The notes beneath the pieces are model-generated. The model was not told where the DNA came from. It was given only the letters and a program-made list of their open reading frames with translations, and did not search any database. A stretch of 10,991 nucleotides of DNA from CAZWKX01 sp964614095 (lineage in GTDB: Bacteria > Actinomycetota > Acidimicrobiia > Spongiisociales > UBA11373), in NCBI GenBank assembly GCA_964614095.1, contig CAZTJO010000048.1, positions 1 through 10,991 of the forward strand, in the 5' to 3' direction. Numbering within the stretch: position 1 is the first letter of the stretch; the number at the start of each line of letters is the position of its first letter. The position numbers were made by a program, and so were the translations under genes. This document shows, one piece after another, positions 1 through 6,443 of this stretch.

Positions 1-396
1 GACCTGCCCGCTGGCCTCCATGAGCGTGTTGCGATGTGCCTCGGAGACCCCCTATGCGCCTATGCCCTTCGCATCGTGGGAACCGAGGAGACCATTCCTG
101 CGCCTGATCCAAACACCCCACTCGAGATCATGGTGTGGCTCACCAAGAACGCGGGGTCACAGGGCGGAGACACTCTATGGCGGGTGGTCGATGCCGAGGA
201 ATACACGTTCTCCGAGCCCGGCATCGCCCTCAGCGTGATGGACTGCTATGAAGGCGACCTGGGCGGCCAGCCGGCCTTCGGCATCATGGAGCACCCGGTG
301 TACATGGAGATCTACGGCATCATCGCCGCCGATCTCACCACCGAGACGCTCCACCTTGGGCCCGGCACCGGCTACGAGTGCAGTGGGGGCGAATAG
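1..396 (+). CDS. 3' part of an unrecognised, probably exported protein (5' end outside window)
   Basis: The frame is open from the first base (Asp-Leu-Pro-Ala...) to a TAG at 394-396, giving 131 residues. The ATG at 34 is unlikely to be the true start because the frame continues upstream without a stop and no ribosome binding site precedes it. Four cysteines (residues 13, 19, 82 and 127 of the fragment) and the acidic, Gly/Thr-rich composition fit an extracytoplasmic domain with two disulfides, as in the lipoproteins that follow. No catalytic motif or membrane segment is visible in the fragment, and I do not recognise the family. The next gene starts 84 bases downstream on the same strand behind its own promoter-like sequence, so the two need not form an operon. 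That this is a real gene is likely from the uninterrupted frame and codon pattern; its function is unknown. Confidence 0.6.
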   Translation, partial: DLPAGLHERVAMCLGDPLCAYALRIVGTEETIPAPDPNTPLEIMVWLTKNAGSQGGDTLWRVVDAEEYTFSEPGIALSVMDCYEGDLGGQPAFGIMEHPVYMEIYGIIAADLTTETLHLGPGTGYECSGGE

Positions 397-437
397 GCGG
401 CGCCGATGTTCACCTGCTGCTGGGCAAATGCAGTGAT

Positions 438-452
438 CCCCGAGCATCGGGG
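438..452. terminator. Small perfect hairpin between genes
   Basis: CCCCGA (438-443), loop GCA, TCGGGG (447-452): a six-base-pair perfect stem with a three-base loop, 42 bases after the stop of the upstream partial gene. There is no T-run behind it, so it is at best a weak terminator. It also lies just upstream of the -10 box for the lipoprotein at 481 and could instead be an operator. Confidence 0.3.
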
Positions 453-466
453 CGGCCCCAGGTACG

Positions 467-472
467 TACACT
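467..472 (+). promoter_or_regulatory. Putative -10 box of a leaderless promoter for the lipoprotein at 481
   Basis: TACACT fits the actinobacterial TAnnnT -10 consensus and ends eight bases before the ATG at 481. The bases between (CACCCACC rich) contain no Shine-Dalgarno sequence, which suggests that transcription begins at or next to the ATG. No convincing -35 element is visible at the expected distance. Confidence 0.4.
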
Positions 473-480
473 CACCCACC

Positions 481-1272
481 ATGAAATCGAGCCTGCGACT
501 CTTCGGTGTTCTCACACTCGTGGTACTCGTGGTCGCCGCCTGCGGAGGTGTCGAGGCCGAGCCCTCAGATGTAACGGAGACCTCGGCGGGTCCGGCGACC
601 ACAACGGACGCCGATGTGCTCGCCGAGGGTCTCATGTTGCTGCCGCCGGTGGGTGGCCCCTGGCAGATGCAGCCCGATGATGGTGTCCCGGTCCACCTGC
701 TTCAGCCGGTGTGCGGCGCGGCTATTCCCGGCAACGTCCCCCTCTCCGGGGCACATGCCGGGCGTATGTACTTCAGCGGTCCCTCAGATCCCCTGACCGC
801 CGAATCCTTCCCCATCGCCCGGCACTCGCGCGACCGGTTCGCCGACGGCGCCCAGGCGGCCGCCTTCATCGACATCCATCGCCAGGCGCTCACCACCTGC
901 GACAGCTGGACCTACGAGGACGACGAGGTGGCGATCAACTACACGGTGGCAACGATCGATATCGACCTCCCCGGCAACGGCGTCGCCTTCGAGGTGACGG
1001 AGCAGCGCGAGACGGAACGTCTGGTCAATCTCACCGCGATGTTTCGGCAGAACGACGTCGTCTCGGTCATCTACTACGTGGCTCTCGACGAAGCCGACCC
1101 AACAATGCTCGAGGAGCTGATCGCCGAGGCGGAGGCGCTCCTAGAGGTGCACGTCGAGCAAGGCATGCTCGATCTCGAGGAGTGGCCCACCATGCTGATC
1201 CCGGTCGAGGAGATCAACGAGGGCGGCCTCTGGGTGACCAACCTGGAGTCGTCGGCTGCCAACGATTCCTAA
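481..1272 (+). CDS. Lipoprotein with possible PknH-like extracellular sensor domain
   Basis: This is a 263-residue protein beginning with a lipoprotein signal: Lys2/Arg6, a hydrophobic core at residues 7-18, and a lipobox ending VVAAC with the lipidated Cys at 21. A short Thr/Glu-rich spacer (about 24-45) leads into one domain. Besides Cys21 there are exactly two cysteines, Cys78 (PVCGAA) and Cys140 (TTCDSW), probably a disulfide. The pattern of an early Cys, an Ala-rich segment around residues 121-136 and then a Cys followed by Trp resembles, from memory, the PknH-like extracellular (sensor) domain of mycobacterial lipoproteins and kinases; I cannot confirm this without a profile search. The C-terminal third is acidic with a likely helix (about 208-222). 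An in-frame ATG at 406 would add 25 residues that spoil the signal peptide, so ATG 481 is chosen; it appears to be leaderless. The ligand and role are unknown. Confidence 0.75.
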   Translation: MKSSLRLFGVLTLVVLVVAACGGVEAEPSDVTETSAGPATTTDADVLAEGLMLLPPVGGPWQMQPDDGVPVHLLQPVCGAAIPGNVPLSGAHAGRMYFSGPSDPLTAESFPIARHSRDRFADGAQAAAFIDIHRQALTTCDSWTYEDDEVAINYTVATIDIDLPGNGVAFEVTEQRETERLVNLTAMFRQNDVVSVIYYVALDEADPTMLEELIAEAEALLEVHVEQGMLDLEEWPTMLIPVEEINEGGLWVTNLESSAANDS

Positions 1273-1302
1273 CTCGCGCCCGTCCTGCCTACCTTCCCCC
1301 AA

Positions 1303-1389
1303 CCGGGATCAGGGCCAAAGGTGTCAAGGTCGCTCGATCCCGGGCGATACTGGACCCGGAACGGATGCGGCCGGGTATGTGCCGGCCGC
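1303..1389. promoter_or_regulatory. Two inverted repeats and a possible -10 box before the WD40 lipoprotein gene
   Basis: The 155-base gap between the lipoprotein genes contains CCGGGATC (1303-1310) repeated inverted as GATCCCGG (1336-1343). It also contains a tight GC-only hairpin, GCGGCCGG (1367-1374), a seven-base loop and CCGGCCGC (1382-1389). A GATACT at 1346-1351 could be the -10 box of the downstream gene, which would place the second hairpin in its leader; otherwise the hairpin could terminate the upstream transcript, although no T-run follows. The dyads are seen directly; their role is inferred. Confidence 0.35.
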
Positions 1390-1427
1390 CGGTCCCGAAC
1401 ACGCTGAGCCGCCCGGAGGTCCTTCTC

Positions 1428-2672
1428 GTGCATCGACCGTCTGTCGTCGGAATCGTCCTCGCAGTCGTCCTGGCTGCGTGCAGCAACTCCGACGAAGGCG
1501 CCGAAACAACCCCGGCCCCGGCGACTACCACCGAAGCCCCGGCCACGACTGAGGCGCCTACCACCTCGGAGGCCCCGACCACAACAACGCTGCCTCCCGT
1601 GATCGGTGCGGCCTCCGTCGGCCAACTGACCCTGGCGTACGAGCTGGCCCCAAGCAGCTTCCGGGTCAACGACGTGGAGTTCTCCCCCGACGGCACCATG
1701 CTCGCCGCCTCCAACTCCACCAACGTGGATGTGTTCGACCCGGCTACCGGCGACACCCTCGTCACCCTTGGGCCCAATCCGGGCAACACCATGGAGCTGG
1801 CCTGGTCGCCCGATGGCTCGCTCCTGGCGGTGATAATTCAAGGGGCGAATCAAGCCGTGTTGTGGGATGTGGCAGCCGGTCAACAACTCTTCACCGTGGG
1901 CCACATTGGGGTGTTCGGCACCCTTGAGCTTGGGAGTTGGAGCGAAGACGGAAGCACTTTCGCCACCGTCGGCGGGACCTCGGTCAGGTTCTGGAACGCC
2001 GCCACCGGCGAGATCGCCGAAGAAGTCGGCACGGCCTCGGAATACTCCATGACGATGGCCTGGTCCACCGACGCTTCACAGCTCGCCGTCGGTGGAAACA
2101 CCGTTGAGGTGTTCAGTGCCGGCGAGTGGGACAGCAGTGTGGAGCTGACCAACCCCTTTGTCTCGGACCCGGCCTGGTCGCCCGACGGCACCAGGCTCGC
2201 TTGCCTGGAGGGGCCGTTTTTCCTCACCTACGTGCTGTACGACGCGCAGACGCTCGAGATCGTCCGCACCCTGGGGTGCCCCGGCTTCTCTGAAAACTGG
2301 GACGCACCGTGCGAAGTCGGTCCCAACGAACGCATCCTCGGTCCCGTCTGGTCACCCGACGGCACCCTTCTGCTCGGCTACTCCTGGGATGAATCGCTGG
2401 TGTTCGTATGGGACCCGGAGAGCGGTGATCTGCTCACCACCATCGAACTCGTTGAGGGCGAGATGTACTGGGCCGCCGATGGCGCCACCCTCATCCTGAC
2501 CTCCTTTGGTGGAAGGCCGATCACCTTCTGGGATCCTGCAGCCGGAGAACTAGTCGGCGCACTCGAAGCGGGCGCCGACACGATCATCGACCTCGCCATC
2601 TCCCCGGACGGCACCATGCTGGCGTCCGGTGGCTTCGGCGGGTTGGTACGCATCTGGAGCCTCGACGGGTGA
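1428..2672 (+). CDS. Lipoprotein with Thr-rich linker and eight-repeat WD40-like beta-propeller
   Basis: This protein of 414 residues starts at GTG 1428, preceded by GGAGG (1415-1419) at a spacing of eight. The frame is open far upstream, but only this start gives a lipoprotein signal: hydrophobic residues 5-17, lipobox VLAAC, lipidated Cys18. A Thr/Pro/Ala/Glu linker (about 27-56) spaces the domain from the membrane. The rest is made of eight WD40-type units, visible as SPDG-like turns at about residues 86, 127, 172, 213, 251, 309, 349 and 392, each followed some 15-20 residues later by a V-x-V/F-W/F-D-like strand (for example VLWDV, VRFWN, VFVWDP, ITFWDP, VRIW). This predicts a seven- or eight-bladed propeller on the outer face of the membrane. 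Such propellers are usually binding platforms; no catalytic motif is seen. Two extra cysteines (284 and 295) flank an insertion between units five and six and may form a disulfide. Confidence 0.85.
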   Translation: MHRPSVVGIVLAVVLAACSNSDEGAETTPAPATTTEAPATTEAPTTSEAPTTTTLPPVIGAASVGQLTLAYELAPSSFRVNDVEFSPDGTMLAASNSTNVDVFDPATGDTLVTLGPNPGNTMELAWSPDGSLLAVIIQGANQAVLWDVAAGQQLFTVGHIGVFGTLELGSWSEDGSTFATVGGTSVRFWNAATGEIAEEVGTASEYSMTMAWSTDASQLAVGGNTVEVFSAGEWDSSVELTNPFVSDPAWSPDGTRLACLEGPFFLTYVLYDAQTLEIVRTLGCPGFSENWDAPCEVGPNERILGPVWSPDGTLLLGYSWDESLVFVWDPESGDLLTTIELVEGEMYWAADGATLILTSFGGRPITFWDPAAGELVGALEAGADTIIDLAISPDGTMLASGGFGGLVRIWSLDG

Positions 2673-2700
2673 AGCGGACTGCAGCGCCTGATCAGGGTTG

Positions 2701-2745
2701 ACGGGTAGCGCGGGGTACCGGGCGAAGAGGCCCCGCGCTACCCGT
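2701..2745. terminator. Strong hairpin, probable bidirectional terminator
   Basis: ACGGGTAGCGCGGGG (2701-2715) is repeated as its exact reverse complement at 2731-2745, giving a perfect 15-bp, very GC-rich stem with a 15-base loop. It begins 28 bases after the stop of the WD40 lipoprotein gene and overlaps the last codons and stop (2738-2740) of the convergent hydrolase gene. It is therefore placed to end transcription from both sides. Neither strand has a T-run after the stem, as is common for terminators of high-GC bacteria. Confidence 0.7.
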
Positions 2746-3952
2746 CCGCAATCCCTTTGTACTCTCGCCAGTGCCGGCGCAAGGCCGGTGCCGGATCCCG
2801 GTAGTACTCCTCACCGTCGACGCCTGCAAGGGTGCGCCACGTCGGCATTGTCTGGGAACGGGTGGCGGCAAACGCCCTCACCACCTCAGCGTGTGGCTTG
2901 AGGCTGCCATCGCCGCGCACCAGCCCGAACGACCTCTCGTGGACGTACTCGTCACAAGGCGGCCGGTCCCAGATGGCCTCCTCATAGTCGGCAAAACACC
3001 ACAGGAACGCTCCCCGCGCGCCAACCTCGACAAGGCGCGGCAGCACTGCCTCCACATAGGCGGCCAGATCCTCCTCGGTGGCCAGGTAACGGTGATGAGG
3101 CCGGCCGTTGAACTCCCAGTCCCTCCATCCGGCAGTGCCGCCCGGGGCGACGGTCGGAGCGCCGGTCTCTTCCAGCAGAACCGGACACCCGGCCAGCGAG
3201 GCGGTAAGCGCCACCAGAAACGGTGCCCAATCGGGGTCGAGCGGCTCCTCGACATATGGGGAGTAAGCCGGGAAAGCGTGCATGACGGTCACGTCGGTCA
3301 CCGGCGCCAGCCGGTGCACCTGCAGTCCGTTGTCCTCCAATAGCGACGCGTGATGCAGGCCAACGGTCACCGGCCGGTCGTCGTGCTGGTGAATCGTCTC
3401 CCGCAACATCGACACCCACTCCACCCCGGCGTCGGCACTGGCCGACCAGGACACGAGGTCGGGCTCGTTGCCCAGGTTCCACATGTGCACACCCTGGTGG
3501 CCCGACAGCCTCTGTGCCACCGTGGCCGCCTGCAGCTTTGCCGCCGACCGGGCCACCGGGTCGGAAAACTGACTGCGGTACCCGCCCACGACTCGCTGGC
3601 CCTTGGTGATCAGGATCTTCACACTGCCGGGCAGCACCTCGCCGCCCCGCAGCCACTCCGGCACCCAATTGGGGCCACTCATATGCCCGGTGAAGAAAGT
3701 CGGCACCAAGCCGAGCCCACGCTCGGCGGCCAGGTCGGCAACCGTGACCAGATGATCCACCGCCTGTGGGTCCACCTGATCCGGCTCGGGCTGGAAGTCC
3801 TCCCAGACCAGAAACATCCGTACCCGGTCTATCCCGGCCCAGGCGATCACATCGAAGTCGTCGGCGACGACGCCGGCATCGAACTCCTTCCACCAGGCCA
3901 TGGCGGTCTGGCGGGGCCAGTAGTTGATGCCGAGGATGAAGGCGTCGCTCAC
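2738..3952 (-). CDS. Clan GH-A glycoside hydrolase (GH5-like), cytoplasmic
   Basis: The protein has 404 residues and a TIM-barrel glycosidase pattern. The opening NYWPR...AWW and RMFLVWEDFQP resemble the first barrel strands of GH5/GH42-type enzymes. MWNLGNEPD carries the strand-4 Asn162-Glu163 pair (Glu163 as acid/base). PVLLEETG places the nucleophile on strand 7, most probably Glu262. GAFLWCFADYEE (Trp318) is the strand-8 aromatic motif. It should hydrolyse a beta-linked glycan or glycoside; the substrate cannot be told from the sequence. There is no signal peptide or membrane segment, so it is predicted to be cytoplasmic and to act on imported or intracellular glycosides. The start is GTG at 3952, because an in-frame TAG lies ten codon bases upstream (3962-3964); no good ribosome binding site is seen. 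The gene follows acr3 by 67 bases on the same strand and may be read through from the ars promoter, an unusual partnership. Confidence 0.8.
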   Translation of the reverse strand: MSDAFILGINYWPRQTAMAWWKEFDAGVVADDFDVIAWAGIDRVRMFLVWEDFQPEPDQVDPQAVDHLVTVADLAAERGLGLVPTFFTGHMSGPNWVPEWLRGGEVLPGSVKILITKGQRVVGGYRSQFSDPVARSAAKLQAATVAQRLSGHQGVHMWNLGNEPDLVSWSASADAGVEWVSMLRETIHQHDDRPVTVGLHHASLLEDNGLQVHRLAPVTDVTVMHAFPAYSPYVEEPLDPDWAPFLVALTASLAGCPVLLEETGAPTVAPGGTAGWRDWEFNGRPHHRYLATEEDLAAYVEAVLPRLVEVGARGAFLWCFADYEEAIWDRPPCDEYVHERSFGLVRGDGSLKPHAEVVRAFAATRSQTMPTWRTLAGVDGEEYYRDPAPALRRHWREYKGIADG

Positions 3953-4019
3953 AGCAGGAGACTACCCAGCCGGGCCAGAGGTCCTTCGGCCAGAGCCCAC
4001 GGTTCAGCCTTGCGGCGGA

Positions 4020-5108
4020 CTATGCAGGTGCCGGGTAGAACCTCGACCGCGCCCATAGCGCCACATATACCAAGCCGACAAGCACCGGAACCTCGACAAG
4101 GGGCCCGACAACACCGGCGAGGGCCTGACCCGAGGTGACCCCGAAGACGCCGATGGCAACCGCGATGGCGAGCTCGAAGTTGTTGGAGGCGGCGGTGAAC
4201 GCCAGCGTGGCGTTGCGCGGGTAGCCGATCCCCAGCCGCAGCCCAAGGGCAAACGACACCGCCCACATCAGCCCGAAGTAGGCGAGCAGCGGCAAGGCAA
4301 TACGGACCACGTCAAGTGGTTTGGAGATGATCGTCTCGCCCTGAAGAGCAAAAAGCACAACAACGGTGAACAGCAGCCCCCAGAGGGCCCAAGGGCCGAT
4401 GCGAGGAAGGAAACGCTCCTCGTACCAGCGAACCCCCCGAGTCCGTTCTCCCCACTCCCGGGTCAGGTAGCCGGCGACGAGCGGCAGGCCCAGGAAGATG
4501 AGCACGATTCGAGCGATCTCCCAAAGGGAGACGTTCAGAACGTCGGTGCTCAGTCCCAGCCAGCCCGGAAGCACTTGAAGGTAGAAGTAGCCGAGTAGGG
4601 AGTAGGCGACGATCTGGAACAGCGAATTGAGGGCAACCAGGACCACAGCCGCCTCCCGATCGCCGCAGGCGAGGTCGTTCCAGATGAGCACCATGGCGAT
4701 GCAACGGGCAAGGCCCACGATGATGAGCCCGCTGCGGTACTCGGGTAGGTCGGGCAGAAGAGCCCAGGCGAGGGTGAACATAAGGGCCGGCCCAATGACC
4801 CAGTTCAGAACAAGCGACGTGACCAACAACGTACGGTCGGCGGCCACCCGGCCGACGCGGGAGTACCGCACCTTGGCCAGGACCGGGTACATCATTGCCA
4901 ACAGACCCAGCGCGATCGGGAGCGACACCGACCCGACCTTGATCGTATCCAGAGCATCATTGAGGTCTGGAACGAACCGACCGAGCCCCAACCCAATGCC
5001 CATGGCGAGCAGGATCCACATCGGCAAAAACCGGTCCAGCAGCGACAAGCGGCGGAGCACGGCACTCTCCCCCGAGGACTGACCTGGCCTGAAACTCTCG
5101 GTGCTCAC
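4020..5108 (-). CDS. acr3: ACR3-type arsenite efflux permease
   Basis: This 362-residue membrane protein has about ten hydrophobic segments and exports arsenite (and possibly antimonite) across the cytoplasmic membrane using the ion gradient. Family hallmarks are GLARCIAMVLIWNDLACGD around residues 132-150, with the essential transport Cys at 136; the segment YPRNATLAFTAASNNFELAIAVAIGVFG (split here as PRNATL at 297-302 and SNNFELAIA at 308-316) with the conserved Glu312; and GPLVEVPVLV near the C terminus. The length is normal for the bacterial ACR3 family. The frame could begin at ATG 5156, but GTG 5108 is preferred: it overlaps the arsR stop as GTGA and is preceded by a G-rich stretch, a classic sign of translational coupling. 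It is co-regulated with arsR. No arsC or arsA lies nearby, so only efflux of arsenite is encoded here. Confidence 0.93.
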   Translation of the reverse strand: MSTESFRPGQSSGESAVLRRLSLLDRFLPMWILLAMGIGLGLGRFVPDLNDALDTIKVGSVSLPIALGLLAMMYPVLAKVRYSRVGRVAADRTLLVTSLVLNWVIGPALMFTLAWALLPDLPEYRSGLIIVGLARCIAMVLIWNDLACGDREAAVVLVALNSLFQIVAYSLLGYFYLQVLPGWLGLSTDVLNVSLWEIARIVLIFLGLPLVAGYLTREWGERTRGVRWYEERFLPRIGPWALWGLLFTVVVLFALQGETIISKPLDVVRIALPLLAYFGLMWAVSFALGLRLGIGYPRNATLAFTAASNNFELAIAVAIGVFGVTSGQALAGVVGPLVEVPVLVGLVYVALWARSRFYPAPA

Positions 5109-5398
5109 TCGCCCCCCGGCACTGCCCGGCAAACCGCGCGGAGTCCCGACTCGCACAAGCCGTAGTCAATCCAACGGCCCCGCCGAGTGGCCTCAACAAG
5201 GCCAGCCTGCCGCAGCACTTTCAGGTGATAGGACAGGAGATTGGGAGCGACATCAATCCTCTCCTGCAATTCGCACACACAGCGCAGACCCTCCTCGAGC
5301 ACCCGGAGGATACGAAGCCGGATCGGGTCGCCGAGCGCCGAAAAGCCGGCAACCGTGGATTCAAGCGATCTTGTTTCAAGATCTGTTGAATTAGGCAT
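5105..5398 (-). CDS. arsR: ArsR/SmtB-family arsenic-responsive repressor
   Basis: The protein is a 97-residue winged-helix repressor. ALGDPIRLRILRVL (21-34) is the typical first DNA-binding-domain helix, and RCVCELQERI (39-48) contains the Cys40-x-Cys42 pair that matches the ELCVCDL arsenite-binding site of ArsR proteins. APNLLSYHLKVLRQAGLVE (51-69) is the recognition helix-turn-helix, and RRGRWIDYGL (72-81) is the wing. Additional cysteines at 82 and 90 might complete the As(III) site, as in some actinobacterial ArsR proteins. It represses its own operon until arsenite binds. ATG 5398 is chosen over an upstream ATG at 5491 because the family begins about 15-20 residues before ALGDP and a good promoter ends six bases before it. 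Its stop overlaps the acr3 start by four bases. Confidence 0.92.
   Translation of the reverse strand: MPNSTDLETRSLESTVAGFSALGDPIRLRILRVLEEGLRCVCELQERIDVAPNLLSYHLKVLRQAGLVEATRRGRWIDYGLCESGLRAVCRAVPGGE
5359..5391. promoter_or_regulatory. 33-bp dyad, putative ArsR operator inside the arsR coding sequence
   Basis: The arms ATTCAA (5359-5364) plus GATCTTG (5367-5373) are mirrored around base 5375 by CAAGATC (5377-5383) plus TTGAAT (5386-5391); only two base pairs per arm fail to match. Within it, TTCAA-N6-TTGAA (5375-5390) resembles the short inverted repeats bound by ArsR proteins. It covers codons 3-13 of arsR and would lie about +8 to +40 from the inferred transcription start. It may instead form a hairpin at the 5' end of the mRNA. 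Confidence 0.55.
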
Positions 5399-5404
5399 TC
5401 CCCG

Positions 5405-5433
5405 ATTGTGCAGGATCGCGGGATGCAGCGCAA
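5405..5433 (-). promoter_or_regulatory. Promoter of the arsR-acr3 operon, probably leaderless
   Basis: On the minus strand, TTGCGC (5433-5428) is followed after exactly 17 bases by CACAAT (5410-5405), and six bases later by the arsR ATG (5398). The only purine-rich stretch before the ATG is CGGGGA, directly abutting it and too close to serve as a ribosome binding site. A leaderless transcript is therefore the simplest reading. Confidence 0.5.
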
Positions 5434-5545
5434 GCCCGGCGCCTGCAACGCCGGAGCCTCGGCGGGGTTCTGCAGACGGTGCCGCAGTCAAGCTTTGCCG
5501 CCGGCTGCCGCGTTTGGTACCCGAGCGAGAGCCCCGGGCTGGGAC

Positions 5546-6244
5546 TCACTCCCCGCAGCCGACGCCGCCCTTGACCGTCAGCACCACATCGCCGGCACCG
5601 GTGCCGGACAAGTGGCCCGACAGGCCCTCGGCCCCGGGGCCCGCGACGTGATAGTCGAACACGTCGATCAGGAACGGATTCGGCTCGAAAGTGACCGCCG
5701 GATACAGGGCCTGCAGCTCCGATACCTTGGTGCCTACGGTCAATTCGGGCGGCGTCACCGGAACTGGGGTGGCTCCGTTGTACGCGTAGCTGAAGAAGTG
5801 CTCCGTGCCGGCGGGGGCAAACAGGTCACCCGTGGTGAACAGAAGCTGAAAATCGAACAGCTCGACCCCAAAGTCCACAAACCGGTTCATCGGCCCGGGA
5901 CACAACGGTTCATCCACCCACCCGGTGTCACGCGTCGCCGGGCCAAACATATCAACCATTACCGCGATCACGCTGTCGGGAGAATCCCCGAACTGGACCA
6001 CGCCCAAACCATCCATCTCAAAGCGGAATGTCGGCAGAGGCACCGTGGTGGTCGTCGCAGCCACAGTCGTGGTAGTTGCCTCGGCCACGGTTGTGGTGGT
6101 CGTGGTCGCCGGCTGGGTTGAGGTCGTGGGAGCTGAAGTCGTCGCCGCTGGTGCCAGCGTGGTGACGGTGGTAATCGAGAATCCATCCCCGCCGCACGCA
6201 GCGGCGAGGAGCACAAACACCACACCGACGAGCAGCTTCTTCAC
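5546..6244 (-). CDS. Lipoprotein with Thr-rich linker and conserved-looking exported domain
   Basis: The protein is 232 residues from GTG 6244, chosen because AAAGGAGG (6250-6257 on the plus strand as its complement) sits five bases upstream and because the product then begins with a clean lipoprotein signal: Lys2-Lys3, hydrophobic 4-13, lipobox LAAAC, lipidated Cys17. An upstream ATG at 6295 would bury the signal. Residues about 24-69 are a low-complexity Thr/Ala/Pro linker. The domain starts with GLGVVQFGDSPDSVI (79-93) and an FGPATRDTGW segment (100-109), a layout I associate with uncharacterised lipoproteins in related actinobacteria; this is from memory and unverified. Cys115 and Cys230 may form a disulfide. 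No enzymatic motif is seen. It lies upstream of arsR on the same strand, with 147 bases and the ars promoter between, so it is probably independent of that operon. Confidence 0.8.
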   Translation of the reverse strand: MKKLLVGVVFVLLAAACGGDGFSITTVTTLAPAATTSAPTTSTQPATTTTTTVAEATTTTVAATTTTVPLPTFRFEMDGLGVVQFGDSPDSVIAVMVDMFGPATRDTGWVDEPLCPGPMNRFVDFGVELFDFQLLFTTGDLFAPAGTEHFFSYAYNGATPVPVTPPELTVGTKVSELQALYPAVTFEPNPFLIDVFDYHVAGPGAEGLSGHLSGTGAGDVVLTVKGGVGCGE

Positions 6245-6267
6245 CGGGACCTCCTTTGCCCAAAGGA

Positions 6268-6273
6268 AAACTA
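6268..6273 (-). promoter_or_regulatory. Putative -10 box for the lipoprotein gene starting at 6244
   Basis: On the minus strand these bases read TAGTTT, fitting TAnnnT. They lie ten bases upstream of the AAAGGAGG ribosome binding site, which gives a short leader. A TTGTCA upstream (6290-6285) is only 11 bases away, too close for a standard -35. Confidence 0.3.
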
Positions 6274-6393
6274 GCCGTCGAGGGTGACAACACATCTGCC
6301 TCTGCTATCGGCTGGCGGCTGTCTCGTGAGTCGGCGTCGCCCAGCCCGCGCCCCCTGGGACGGCGTAGCACGACCTCACACGCCAACGTCCGG

Positions 6394-6409
6394 AGAGTCG
6401 TCCGACTCT
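6394..6409. promoter_or_regulatory. Perfect 16-bp palindrome upstream of the membrane protein gene
   Basis: AGAGTCG-TC-CGACTCT is a perfect dyad (seven-base arms, two-base centre) in the 199-base divergent region. It ends 34 bases before the GTG at 6444 and lies where a -35 element or an operator would be. It is flanked by a second dyad, ACGTC (6386-6390) and GACGT (6418-6422). The symmetry is seen; the operator role is inferred. Confidence 0.4.
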
Positions 6410-6431
6410 GCAGGCGGGACGTGAGGGCCGG

Positions 6432-6437
6432 CACAAT
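6432..6437 (+). promoter_or_regulatory. Putative -10 box, leaderless promoter for the gene at 6444
   Basis: CACAAT is followed by six bases and then the GTG at 6444, exactly the arrangement seen in front of arsR. No Shine-Dalgarno sequence and no clear -35 are present. Confidence 0.35.
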
Positions 6438-6443
6438 GGCCGA

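Noticed and set aside
711..1427. Open frame running into the WD40 lipoprotein from upstream, suggesting a 653-residue protein
   Set aside because: It overlaps the well-supported lipoprotein gene at 481-1272 in another frame, is Arg-rich nonsense, and would bury the lipobox. The GTG at 1428 with GGAGG is the credible start.
3973..3995. Direct repeat GGCCAGAG (3973-3980 and 3988-3995) between acr3 and the hydrolase gene as a regulatory site
   Set aside because: Eight bases repeated once in GC-rich DNA is close to chance, and no promoter elements are associated with it.
2982..4138. Long open frames on both strands across the hydrolase gene (for example 3350-4138 plus and 2982-3893 minus)
   Set aside because: These are out-of-frame shadows in GC-rich DNA. 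The hydrolase frame alone contains catalytic motifs in the correct order.
5408..6121. Plus-strand open frame of 237 codons opposite the 5546-6244 lipoprotein
   Set aside because: Its composition is Arg/His/Gly-rich without any motif. The opposite strand has a ribosome binding site, lipobox, linker and domain.
6040..6170. Repetitive ACC/GTG-rich stretch (also near 1505-1590 and 8720-8780) as a tandem repeat or CRISPR-like array
   Set aside because: There is no regular unit with spacers. The stretches are simply codons of the Thr-rich lipoprotein linkers.
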